This document shows positions 1-7,215 of a stretch of 10,389 nucleotides of DNA, piece by piece (position 1 is the stretch's first letter; each line of letters opens with the position of its first letter). The translations under genes and the position numbers were made by a program. The notes beneath the pieces were generated by a model. The model did not search any database, was not told the DNA's origin, and saw only the letters and a program-made list of their open reading frames with translations. Source of the DNA: Acidobacteriota bacterium (lineage in GTDB: Bacteria > Acidobacteriota > Terriglobia > Bryobacterales > Bryobacteraceae); the NCBI GenBank assembly GCA_003223065.1, contig QHXU01000160.1, positions 1 to 10,389 on the forward strand, read 5' to 3'.

Positions 1-1056
1 CTCGGAATCGAGTTCATGCACGACGTTCCCTTTCGGCAGGTCCACATTCATGGCCTGGTGCGCGATGCCGAGCGCCAGAAAATGTCGAAAACCAGGGGCA
101 ATACGATCGACCCCCTGGTAATCAATGAAAAGTACGGCACGGACGCGGCGCGGTTCGCGCTGCTGGTGAGCGCGGCGCCGGGAAACGACATTGCACTGAG
201 CGAAGACCGGATCGCCGCGACGCGCGCGTTCGCGAACAAGATCTGGAATGCGTCGCGGCTGTTGTTCAACAAGAGCGGCGGCGATGCGGTCAAAGCTTCG
301 CTGGCCGATCGATGGATCGCGAGCAGGTTAAACGCGTGTGCCGAGGTCACGAATCGGGCATTCGAGCAGCATCGTTATCATGAATCGGCGGACGCGCTGT
401 GGCACTTTTTCTGGGACGAGTTCTGCGACTGGTATCTGGAGCTGAAGAAGCTTGATGCGGATTGGGGCTACGCTTACAAGGTTTACGACGACGCATTGCG
501 CCTCCTGCATCCAGTGATGCCGTTCATCACCGAGGAACTATGGCACCGACGCGGGTATACCGGATCGATCGCTCTGGAACGATATCCTCAATTCGATCCA
601 GCCGCGGCGGATACGGATGCAGAGAAGGAAATGAAGCTGCTGCAGGAGATCGTCACGGCCGCTCGGGCGATCCGCGCGGATCACAAGGTGGACAAGAAGC
701 AAGTCTTGGGCGGAGTGCTCTACTGCCGGCGCACAACGCAGATCGAAGCGATGGAGCGTTTAGCGAACGTAAAGCTGGAATTAAAGCCGGGCCCTGCGCC
801 GAAACTGGACGGTGCAACGCGATCGACTCCGGATTTCGACTTAATGTTGAGATTGCCCTCGGCAGCGCCGCAGAAAGAGCGCTTGGAAAAAGAAAACGAG
901 CAGCTCGAAAAATTGATCGCCAATTCGGCGCGGCAGCTCGAGAGCAAGGAGTTTTTGAAAAAGGCGCCGGAGAAGGTGGTGGCGTCGATTCGTGCGAAAA
1001 AGGCCGAGTACGAGGCGCAGCTTGCGAAGAATCGGGCGGCGCTCGCCGGGGGATGA
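1..1056 (+). CDS. valS: Valyl-tRNA synthetase, C-terminal part (5' end outside the window)
   Basis: Class I aminoacyl-tRNA synthetase that charges tRNA-Val with valine in the cytoplasm. The frame is open from base 1, so the true start lies upstream; 351 residues are visible, against a usual family length near 900. The second signature motif appears as KMSKT (codons 79-93), followed by RGNTIDPL and a YGTDAAR stretch typical of ValRS. Next comes the helical anticodon-binding domain (about visible residues 105-180, with LHPVMPFITEELW). The final ~65 residues are a charged helical hairpin (QKERLEKENEQLEKL onward, ending in AKKAEYEAQLAKN), the C-terminal coiled-coil arm characteristic of ValRS, which separates it from IleRS and LeuRS. 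It ends with TGA 61 nt before nadC and is probably co-transcribed with it. Editing and HIGH regions are outside the window. Confidence 0.96.
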   Translation, partial: LGIEFMHDVPFRQVHIHGLVRDAERQKMSKTRGNTIDPLVINEKYGTDAARFALLVSAAPGNDIALSEDRIAATRAFANKIWNASRLLFNKSGGDAVKASLADRWIASRLNACAEVTNRAFEQHRYHESADALWHFFWDEFCDWYLELKKLDADWGYAYKVYDDALRLLHPVMPFITEELWHRRGYTGSIALERYPQFDPAAADTDAEKEMKLLQEIVTAARAIRADHKVDKKQVLGGVLYCRRTTQIEAMERLANVKLELKPGPAPKLDGATRSTPDFDLMLRLPSAAPQKERLEKENEQLEKLIANSARQLESKEFLKKAPEKVVASIRAKKAEYEAQLAKNRAALAGG

Positions 1057-1117
1057 TGGTGACGCGGGCCAGCCGCCATGCCTGGATTAATTGAAGCCGG
1101 CGCCACAAGGATGGAGC

Positions 1118-1939
1118 ATGATCTTCGATCTGGACCATCCTGACGTAGCGCGCGCCGTTCAGAATGCGCTTGCCGAGGACATTGGCGCCGGCGACATCAC
1201 CACGGAGTTCTGCATTCCGTCCGGCATGTTGGCGGAAGCGCGTTTTGTTGCGCGCCAGGATCTGACACTGGCCGGTGTCGAGCTGCTGTCGCTCCTGTTC
1301 GAAGCGCCGATGCTGCGGAAACGCAGCGGAGACCGCGTCGCGGCGGGAGAGGACTTCGCGCGCGCCCGGGGCCCGGCCCGAATATTGCTCTCTCGCGAGC
1401 GTGTGGCGCTGAATTTTCTGCAGCGTCTATCCGGCATCGCCACGCTCGCGGCGCGATTTGTCGCGGCGGTGGATGGCACGGGAGTCCGCATCCTCGATAC
1501 GCGCAAGACCACGCCCGGCCTGCGTGTGCTGGAGAAATTGGCGGCTGCTGCCGGCGGCGTGGTGAACCATCGGATGGGTCTGTACGACGCGGTGCTAATC
1601 AAGAACAACCACATCCGGCTCGCCTCAGGCGTTCGTCCGGCAATCGAGAGGGCGCGCTCCGCGGGCAAGCCCATTGAAATTGAGGTAAGAACGCGCGCGG
1701 AAATCGAGGAGGCGCTCGCCTGCGGCGCGGCGAGGCTGCTGCTCGACAACACAACGCCGGAGCAGGCGTCGGACGAAATCCGCTTCATCTGCGGACGCGC
1801 AGAGACGGAGATCTCCGGCGGCATCACGCTCGAAAACGTCCGCGCTTACGCCGAGGCGCATCCTGATTTCATCTCTTCAGGAGCGATCACGCATTCAGCC
1901 ACGGCGGTTGACATTAACTGCGGCATATATGCCCTTTGA
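1118..1939 (+). CDS. nadC: Nicotinate-nucleotide pyrophosphorylase (carboxylating), quinolinate phosphoribosyltransferase
   Basis: Converts quinolinate and PRPP to nicotinate mononucleotide, CO2 and PPi in de novo NAD synthesis. From ATG 1118 it has 273 residues, normal for the family. This start is chosen because AAGGA (1107-1111) lies 6 nt upstream and the product then begins just before the conserved AEDIGAGDITT (residues 19-29). A TTG at 1091 would add nine residues with no good ribosome binding site. Expected active-site residues are visible: Arg95 (ERVALNFLQRLSGIAT), Arg129 (LDTRKTTPG), His151-Arg152 (NHRMGLYD), Lys162 (LIKNNH), Glu189 (EIEVRT), Asp210 (LLDN), then ISGGI and the phosphate-binding end SSGAITHSA. 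It overlaps birA by 11 nt, implying translational coupling. Partners nadA and nadB are not in this window. Confidence 0.97.
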   Translation: MIFDLDHPDVARAVQNALAEDIGAGDITTEFCIPSGMLAEARFVARQDLTLAGVELLSLLFEAPMLRKRSGDRVAAGEDFARARGPARILLSRERVALNFLQRLSGIATLAARFVAAVDGTGVRILDTRKTTPGLRVLEKLAAAAGGVVNHRMGLYDAVLIKNNHIRLASGVRPAIERARSAGKPIEIEVRTRAEIEEALACGAARLLLDNTTPEQASDEIRFICGRAETEISGGITLENVRAYAEAHPDFISSGAITHSATAVDINCGIYAL

Positions 1940-2684
1940 TATCGCACGCGTGCGGGCAAGGCTCCCGGGCCGCCGTATCGACTGGTTCGCAAGCGTCAGC
2001 TCGACCATGACGCCTGCGGCGCGGCTGGCCCGAGATGGTTGCTCCTCAGGAACGATCGTCGGCGCCGATGAACAGGTGGCGGGCATCGGACGTCACGGCC
2101 GCGTCTGGCATTCGGAGGCTGAGGGCGGGCTGTATGTCTCGATGATTCTCAGGCTCGGCGCGAGCGGGGGGGCGCTGCCGGTAATGATGCTCGCACTCGG
2201 AGTTGGGGTTCGGGACGCAATCGCCGAAGTTACCGGCCTGGCGCCGGACCTGCGCTGGCCGAACGACGTTTTGTTGAATTCCCGGAAGTGTGCCGGGATT
2301 CTGGCGCAACTGGAGGGCGAGGCGGTGATCGCGGGAATTGGCATTAACGTAAACCAAACCAGGTTTCCGCAGGAGTTCGAGCTTCTGGCGACGTCGCTCG
2401 CGCTCGAAGGGAAGCCCGGCGTTGCGCGTGAAGAGTTGCTGGTGGCGGTCGTCAACTCGGTGGAGCATTGCTGTAAAATCCTCACGGAGGAGGGCTCGGC
2501 CGCAATCCTGCGCATGTTTTCGTGCGCATCCAGTTATGTAGAGGGGCGGCGCGTGAACGTGAAACAGGGCGCGGAGGTGATTGAGGGCGTCACGTGCGGG
2601 CTCGATCCCTCGGGCTTTTTGTTGGTCCGGCAGGATAATGGCAGGCAAACGACGATTTTGGCCGGTGGTGTGCGCCCGGTCTGA
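1929..2684 (+). CDS. birA: Biotin--[acetyl-CoA-carboxylase] ligase, monofunctional (no HTH)
   Basis: Activates biotin with ATP to biotinyl-AMP and attaches it to the lysine of biotin carboxyl carrier protein, which feeds fatty-acid synthesis. The product is 251 residues. The N-terminal winged-helix of E. coli BirA (321 aa) is absent, so it should not act as a biotin-operon repressor. The ligase core shows SVSSTM (22-27), the biotinyl-AMP loop AGIGRHGRVW (51-60; usually GRGR-G), RWPNDVLLNSRKCAGIL (109-125) with the biotin-contacting lysine, and GIGINVNQ (136-143). An SH3-like C-terminal domain follows (about 206-251, GRRVNV to LAGGV). ATG 1929 is inside the end of nadC; a TTG at 1908 is in frame but adds residues before the family start. 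No strong ribosome binding site is seen, which fits coupling to nadC translation. Confidence 0.94.
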   Translation: MPFDIARVRARLPGRRIDWFASVSSTMTPAARLARDGCSSGTIVGADEQVAGIGRHGRVWHSEAEGGLYVSMILRLGASGGALPVMMLALGVGVRDAIAEVTGLAPDLRWPNDVLLNSRKCAGILAQLEGEAVIAGIGINVNQTRFPQEFELLATSLALEGKPGVAREELLVAVVNSVEHCCKILTEEGSAAILRMFSCASSYVEGRRVNVKQGAEVIEGVTCGLDPSGFLLVRQDNGRQTTILAGGVRPV

Positions 2685-2710
2685 ACCGCAACCGTGAGGC
2701 AACGCGCCCA

Positions 2711-2716
2711 AGGAGG
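2711..2716 (+). promoter_or_regulatory. Ribosome binding site of coaX
   Basis: A perfect AGGAGG lies only 3 nt before ATG 2720. The spacing is shorter than the usual 5-9 nt, but the ATG gives exactly the family N-terminus (MLLALDAGNTN), so the start is secure. Confidence 0.7.
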
Positions 2717-2719
2717 GTT

Positions 2720-3490
2720 ATGCTGTTAGCGCTCGATGCAGGGAACACCAACATCACGATCGGCTCTTTCGACGGAGAGACCCTCACCGGGCGGTGGCGC
2801 CTCCGCACGATCCGCGAGCAGACAGCGGACGAGTGGGGCATCCTGATGCGCAATCTGTTTTCGCTCTCGTCGCTCGACTTATCGGCCGTGGATGGCGTGG
2901 TGATTTCGAGCGTGGTGCCGGCCGTCGACCAGCCGCTGACGGCGATGTCGGAACGCTATTTTCGCCGGCAGCCGATGTTCATCAATCACACTACTGATAT
3001 CGGAATCAAGGTGTGCTACGACAATCCCCGCGAGGTTGGCGCGGACCGGCTGGTGAACGGCGTGGCCGGATTTCACAAGTACGGCGGCCCGTGCGTTGTG
3101 GTAGACCTGGGCACTACGATCAACTTCGATGTGATGTCGGCGAAGGGCGAATATCTGGGCGGCGTAATCTGCCCCGGCATCGGCATGTCGATCTCAGGAT
3201 TGTTCGCAAAGACGGCGCGCCTGCCCATGGTGGATTTCCGGGAGCCGGAGAAACTGATCGGAAGCAACACAGTCGGCAGCATCACGTCAGGCCTGTACTA
3301 CGGCTTTATCGGGATGATCGACGGCATCGTAGAGCGCGTCACCGCCGCACTGGGCCCGCAAACCAAGGCCGTCGCCACCGGCGGCCAAGGACAGCTGATC
3401 GTACGTGGATCGCGCCTGGTGAAGACGTGCGATGAGAATCTGACGCTTGAAGGGCTGCGGCTGATCTGGGAGCGGAACCAGAGCCGGTGA
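2720..3490 (+). CDS. coaX: Type III pantothenate kinase
   Basis: Phosphorylates pantothenate to 4'-phosphopantothenate, the first committed step to coenzyme A. Type III enzymes belong to the ASKHA fold, are generally not feedback-inhibited by CoA and need a monovalent cation. The product has 256 residues, the usual length. Visible signatures are the N-terminal phosphate loop DAGNTN (6-11), the pantothenate-binding GADRLVN (107-113) with the catalytic Asp109, the second nucleotide motif VVDLGTTINFDV (127-138), LGGVICPGI (146-154), the late glycine motif ATGGQG (219-224) and the C-terminal LTLEGLRLIWERN. The stop overlaps the next gene in GTGA, so the two are translationally coupled. Position directly after birA groups two cofactor functions used by carboxylases and acyl metabolism. 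Confidence 0.97.
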   Translation: MLLALDAGNTNITIGSFDGETLTGRWRLRTIREQTADEWGILMRNLFSLSSLDLSAVDGVVISSVVPAVDQPLTAMSERYFRRQPMFINHTTDIGIKVCYDNPREVGADRLVNGVAGFHKYGGPCVVVDLGTTINFDVMSAKGEYLGGVICPGIGMSISGLFAKTARLPMVDFREPEKLIGSNTVGSITSGLYYGFIGMIDGIVERVTAALGPQTKAVATGGQGQLIVRGSRLVKTCDENLTLEGLRLIWERNQSR

Positions 3491-4146
3491 CAGAGAATTA
3501 TTTCAACTATTTCACCGAAATCGAGGACCATTTTCAGCGTGCTCGCGGCACGGGACTGTTTCTGCTCTCTCCTGTCGACTGGGCGTTGATCGAGGCCTGG
3601 AAGAACGCCGGACTTCCGCTCGAGGCCGTGCTGCGCGGAATCGACGCGGCGTTCGAGAAATGGCGCAACCGGCCGGCGCGAGCCAAATTTCAGACCGTAA
3701 ATTCGTTGGCTTACTGCACGCAAGCCGTGGCGGCGGAGGCGCAGGCGATGGCCAACACAGCGCCGGTTGTGCGCAAACAGGCCTCCGCGCCGTTCTCCGT
3801 TGAGGACGTTAAGGCGTTTGTGAGCCGCAACGCCGAGACTCTGCGGAAGGCGGGCCACCAAGATCTGGCCGCGTCTCTCGATGCTCTCGATCTGGATGCG
3901 CTCTACGGCGATCTGGAACAGCTCGAGCAGAGGCTGACCGCGATCGAAGAGAAGATGATCGCGCTGCTGCGCGCGGCCGCGAGCGAAGAAGCGCTGTTCG
4001 AAGCGCGCCGCGAGCTGGACTCCGATTTGAAGCCCTATCGCGGGAAGATGACCGCCGATCAGCTCGCGATGCTCGAGAAGCAATTCCTGGAACGGAAGCT
4101 GCTCGCTGCCGCGGCCTTGCCGCGATTGAGCTTGTTTTATCTCTGA
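3487..4146 (+). CDS. Conserved hypothetical protein coupled to coaX, with C-terminal coiled coil
   Basis: I do not recognise a named family; the sequence resembles uncharacterised Acidobacteriota proteins I recall near coaX. The product is 219 residues from GTG 3487, whose GTGA overlaps the coaX stop, so expression is tied to coaX. There is no signal peptide or membrane segment, so it is likely cytoplasmic. Two parts are visible. Residues 1-85 form a compact, aromatic-rich helical domain (YFNYFTEIEDHF, LSPVDWALIEAW, LPLEAVLRGIDAAFEKW, VNSLAYC). After a linker (about 86-103), residues 104-219 are helical and highly charged, with probable coiled coil at 137-180. The helical LSPVDWALIE/GIDAAF pattern is loosely like small DNA-replication or helix-bundle adaptors, but this is too weak to assign a function. 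Frame use and coupling make it a real gene. Confidence 0.85.
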   Translation: MTENYFNYFTEIEDHFQRARGTGLFLLSPVDWALIEAWKNAGLPLEAVLRGIDAAFEKWRNRPARAKFQTVNSLAYCTQAVAAEAQAMANTAPVVRKQASAPFSVEDVKAFVSRNAETLRKAGHQDLAASLDALDLDALYGDLEQLEQRLTAIEEKMIALLRAAASEEALFEARRELDSDLKPYRGKMTADQLAMLEKQFLERKLLAAAALPRLSLFYL

Positions 4147-4159
4147 TACAGTACTACGA

Positions 4160-5974
4160 ATGAAACCAGCTTCCCTTCTCTGCTTTGCCTTGCTCGCGGG
4201 CTGCGGGAAGCAAGCGCCCGCAGCGTGGAACAAGACCGAAGTCATGATTCCGATGCGAGACGGCGTGCGGCTCCACACACTCGTCTATGCTCCCAAAAAC
4301 GCGGGCGGGAAGCTCCCGTTTCTGATGGAGCGGTCGCCGTACGGGTTTACGGAAGGCAGGCCGGATCGCGCGCTCGAAACGCGCTACAAGCAACTCGGCG
4401 ACGAAGGATTTATTTTCGTTTTCCAGGATATCCGCGGGCGGTATCAATCCGAGGGTCAGTTCGTAATGCAGCGCCCGGTGCACGACCGGTCCATATCGAA
4501 CTCGATCGATGAAGGCACGGACACCTACGACACGATCGAATGGCTGCTCAAGACCGTGCCCAATCACAATGGGCGCGTGGGGATTCTGGGGATCTCCTAC
4601 GGGGGCTGGCTAACGGCGATGGCGCTGATCGAGCCGCACCCTGCCCTGAAAGCCGCCAGTGAGCAGGCCTCGCCCGCAGACATGTTCCTGGGCGACGACT
4701 TCCATCACAACGGTGCGTTTCGGTTGAGCTATGGCTTCGAGTACGTTTCGCGCATGGAGACCGGCAAGGTGCAGTACCGCTTCGAGTTCGACAAGCACGA
4801 CACCTTCGAATGGTACCTGGCGCTGGGCCCCCTTTCGGAAATCGACAAGCGATACTTCCACGGCGAAAAGCCGACCTGGAACAATTTCGTCAACCACCCC
4901 AACTACGATTCATTCTGGCAGCAACAGGCTGTGAACCTGATTCTCACCAAGACGACTGTGCCGAATTTGAACGTGGCCGGCTGGTGGGACCAGGAAGACT
5001 ACTATGGTCCGCTAAGAATCTACGAGACACTCGAAAAGAACGATGCGGCGGATCACAAAAACCACCTGGTAATCGGGCCGTGGCGCCACGGAGGATGGGC
5101 GGGCGAGGGCAAGAACCTGGGCCCGATCGAGTTCGGCGGGGACCAATCCAAGTACTTTCGTGAAAAAATCGAGGCGCCCTGGTTCGCGTATTGGCTGAAG
5201 GACAAGGGATCGTTGAATCAGCCGGAGGCGATGACGTTCGAGACCGGCCGCAATTCGTGGGAGCGTCACGACGCATGGCCTCCCAGCGACGGAATTCAGA
5301 AGCGCAAACTCTACCTCACGGCGGGCACCGGATTATCGTTCGACGCCCCGCGCGATAACTCAGACTCGGCCTTCGACAGCTACGTATCCGATCCCGCGCA
5401 CCCGGTTCCCTACCGGCACCGGCCGATTCCGGCGACCTACGAAAGAGCGTCCGGATGGCCGGACTGGCTGGTGGAAGATCAGCGCTTCGTGCATTTGCGG
5501 CCGGATGTGCTGAGCTTTTCGACCAGCCCGCTGAAGGACGACCTGGTGATCGCCGGCGACGTGGTTGCGCACATGTTTGCGTCGACATCGGGCTCGGACA
5601 GCGACTGGATCGCGAAGCTGATCGATGTGTATCCGGAAGACGATCCGAAGCTGCCGGGCTATCAGTTGATGATCTGCGACGAGGTATTCCGTGCGCGATT
5701 CCGACAGAGCTTCGAGAAACCGGAAGCTCTCGAGCCCAACAAGGTGTATGAATACGCGATCGATCTGCACTCGGCGAATCATGTTTTTCGACGCGGGCAT
5801 CGAATCATGGCGCAGGTGCAAAGCACGTGGTTCCCTCTGATCGACCGCAACCCGCAGACATTCATCGAAAACATTTACAAAGCGTCGGCGGCGGATTATC
5901 AGCCAGCTACGCAGAAGATCTTCCGCTCGGCAAAGTATCCGTCGCACGTTCTGATTCCGGTCGAGTGGAGATAA
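4160..5974 (+). CDS. CocE/NonD family alpha/beta-hydrolase lipoprotein, probable alpha-amino acid ester hydrolase
   Basis: Serine hydrolase of the CocE / X-Pro dipeptidyl-peptidase superfamily, 604 residues. The N-terminus is a short lipoprotein signal ending in lipobox LLAGC (lipid Cys15), so it should be anchored to a membrane and face the periplasm. The alpha/beta-hydrolase core carries the nucleophile Ser146 in GISYGG, Asp277 in GWWDQED and His310 in GPWRHGG. The C-terminal jelly-roll domain (about 445-604) is typical of the S15/CocE group. Asp180, Glu279 and Asp280 sit where alpha-amino acid ester hydrolases have the carboxylate cluster that binds the substrate amino group; this favours that activity (esters or amides of alpha-amino acids, including some beta-lactams) over cocaine-esterase-like activity. 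The natural substrate is unknown. It starts 13 nt after the hypothetical gene with no clear ribosome binding site and may be read through from the upstream operon. Confidence 0.92.
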   Translation: MKPASLLCFALLAGCGKQAPAAWNKTEVMIPMRDGVRLHTLVYAPKNAGGKLPFLMERSPYGFTEGRPDRALETRYKQLGDEGFIFVFQDIRGRYQSEGQFVMQRPVHDRSISNSIDEGTDTYDTIEWLLKTVPNHNGRVGILGISYGGWLTAMALIEPHPALKAASEQASPADMFLGDDFHHNGAFRLSYGFEYVSRMETGKVQYRFEFDKHDTFEWYLALGPLSEIDKRYFHGEKPTWNNFVNHPNYDSFWQQQAVNLILTKTTVPNLNVAGWWDQEDYYGPLRIYETLEKNDAADHKNHLVIGPWRHGGWAGEGKNLGPIEFGGDQSKYFREKIEAPWFAYWLKDKGSLNQPEAMTFETGRNSWERHDAWPPSDGIQKRKLYLTAGTGLSFDAPRDNSDSAFDSYVSDPAHPVPYRHRPIPATYERASGWPDWLVEDQRFVHLRPDVLSFSTSPLKDDLVIAGDVVAHMFASTSGSDSDWIAKLIDVYPEDDPKLPGYQLMICDEVFRARFRQSFEKPEALEPNKVYEYAIDLHSANHVFRRGHRIMAQVQSTWFPLIDRNPQTFIENIYKASAADYQPATQKIFRSAKYPSHVLIPVEWR

Positions 5975-6174
5975 AAGAAGTATTCGCCGATTCGAAACCC
6001 ACGGGATCCTGCTAAAGACGGATCAACGGCTTCCGAACGTTTGCGCGCTGATGGCCGGGGGCCGGTCACTGGCTCGTGGTGGGCGGGCAAGGATACATTC
6101 ATTCATGGCGTGAGGTCTGGCGGCCTTTCCCGTGGAGGAAGCAAAGGCATCGCTCGAAAAGCTGGTGGCGCATC

Positions 6175-7215
6175 TCAATCGGCGGAATGGAGGATTCGGG
6201 CGGCTACCGTGGAGGTTGCAGCAGCATCTTCAGCGGCATAGTCGAACTTGTGGAAATTCACCTCGCCGGGCGGATGAGCGCGCTCCCACTCGATGGTGCG
6301 ACGGATAGACTCATCGAGCGAAACAGTCTCCTGGTAGCCGATCTCCTCACGAATGCGTGTCGAATCGGCTTCCCAATGTTGTGCCAAATTTCCGGGCATC
6401 ACCAGGTGCGCCGGCGCGCGCTCTTTGGGCAGGATCATGAACTGGCCATCCCAACCGGCAGCGGCGGCGATTTTGCGCGCCCATTCGAGTTCGGAGAACG
6501 CCGGTGTTTCGGCGACGTTGTAGATGCGGCCCGCCGCGCGTTCCGAAGTGGCCGCCAAGGCAAGCGCGGCAGCGACATTTTCCACGTATCCGCGCGGCGC
6601 CCTCCATGCGGCCAGGCCTTCTTCAAGGAGCATCACGCGCCGGCCGTCGTCGATCCGCTTGAGCACAGGGTGGAAGCGATGCAGATGATCGCCTGGACCG
6701 TAGATCATCGGAAGGCGCAATACTGTGGCGGGCAATTCGGGATCAGCCATAATCGCTCGCTCCACAGGGACCTTATCGTAGGAATCGTCCAGCCAGCCGA
6801 AGATCTTTTGCATCATCTTCAGCGCTTCAGGCGGATACATTTGCGCTTTGCTGCGGAGCCGCGAATTCTCGGTAAGTGGAACCGGCTCCAGCGGACCCTC
6901 CTCGGTGCCATGAAGGATTCCACAGGCGCGGTAAACGTCGATGCTGCTCGCCGCCACAACGCGTTGTGCAACGCCTCGAAACGCTTCCATCAAGGCCTGC
7001 GCCTGCATGCCGGAACTCAAGATCAGATCAATCACGACATCGGCGTCAGGACGAATCTTCGGTAGATCTTGCCGCCCGCCGAAGATGTGCTCCGCGGGCA
7101 AATCGGCCTGGGTGTTGCCCCGGTGAAACACCGCGACCGAGTGACCCATGCCGGCGAGCCGGCGGACAACGTACGGTCCAATAAAACCCGTGCCTCCGAT
7201 GACCAGGATTCGCAT
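6175..7215 (-). CDS. NAD(P)-dependent epimerase/dehydratase-like protein (atypical SDR)
   Basis: Extended short-chain dehydrogenase/reductase with a Rossmann fold, 346 residues. The nucleotide-binding motif GGTGFIG is at 7-13, and the second strand ends in FHRG (30-33); an arginine there often favours NADP over NAD. SSIDVY (90-95) matches the SDR serine strand, and LRLPMIYGPGDHLHRF (167-181) and RGYVENVAAALALA (208-221) are typical of epimerase-like members. The catalytic YxxxK is not seen: the equivalent region reads SYDKVPVE (145-152), with lysine only two residues after tyrosine. This is shared, as I recall, with the CSP41/NmrA-like atypical group, so the reaction is unclear and sugar epimerase activity should not be assumed. 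ATG 7215 is preceded by GAGGT on the minus strand. It is convergent with the hydrolase and divergent from comF, and is probably monocistronic. Confidence 0.88.
   Translation of the reverse strand: MRILVIGGTGFIGPYVVRRLAGMGHSVAVFHRGNTQADLPAEHIFGGRQDLPKIRPDADVVIDLILSSGMQAQALMEAFRGVAQRVVAASSIDVYRACGILHGTEEGPLEPVPLTENSRLRSKAQMYPPEALKMMQKIFGWLDDSYDKVPVERAIMADPELPATVLRLPMIYGPGDHLHRFHPVLKRIDDGRRVMLLEEGLAAWRAPRGYVENVAAALALAATSERAAGRIYNVAETPAFSELEWARKIAAAAGWDGQFMILPKERAPAHLVMPGNLAQHWEADSTRIREEIGYQETVSLDESIRRTIEWERAHPPGEVNFHKFDYAAEDAAATSTVAARILHSAD

Noticed and set aside
1091..1117. Upstream TTG start for nadC
   Set aside because: It lacks a ribosome binding site, whereas ATG 1118 has AAGGA at good spacing and gives the usual family N-terminus.
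2046..2711. 221-codon minus-strand frame opposite birA
   Set aside because: Shadow of the biotin ligase; no family features and no plausible start region.
3298..4278. 326-codon minus-strand open frame opposite coaX and the hypothetical gene
   Set aside because: It crosses three forward genes with better context, is Arg/Gln-rich and low in motifs, and would have to override the GTGA-coupled forward pair.
5360..5947. 195-codon minus-strand frame opposite the hydrolase C-terminal domain
   Set aside because: The forward strand encodes the conserved jelly-roll domain; the reverse frame shows only Arg/His-rich filler.
5989..6000. T-arm-like GATTCGAAACCC suggesting a tRNA or attachment site
   Set aside because: No acceptor stem, anticodon arm or CCA end surrounds it, and there is no integrase nearby.
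5975..6174. Terminator between the convergent hydrolase and epimerase
   Set aside because: Only weak GC-rich inverted stretches (around 6053-6065 and 6121-6149) are present, without a following T-run.
6076..7065. Long plus-strand open frame (329 codons) opposite the epimerase
   Set aside because: It is the antisense of a gene with clear Rossmann and epimerase motifs, has no recognisable domain and is rich in Arg, His and Cys, as expected of a shadow frame.
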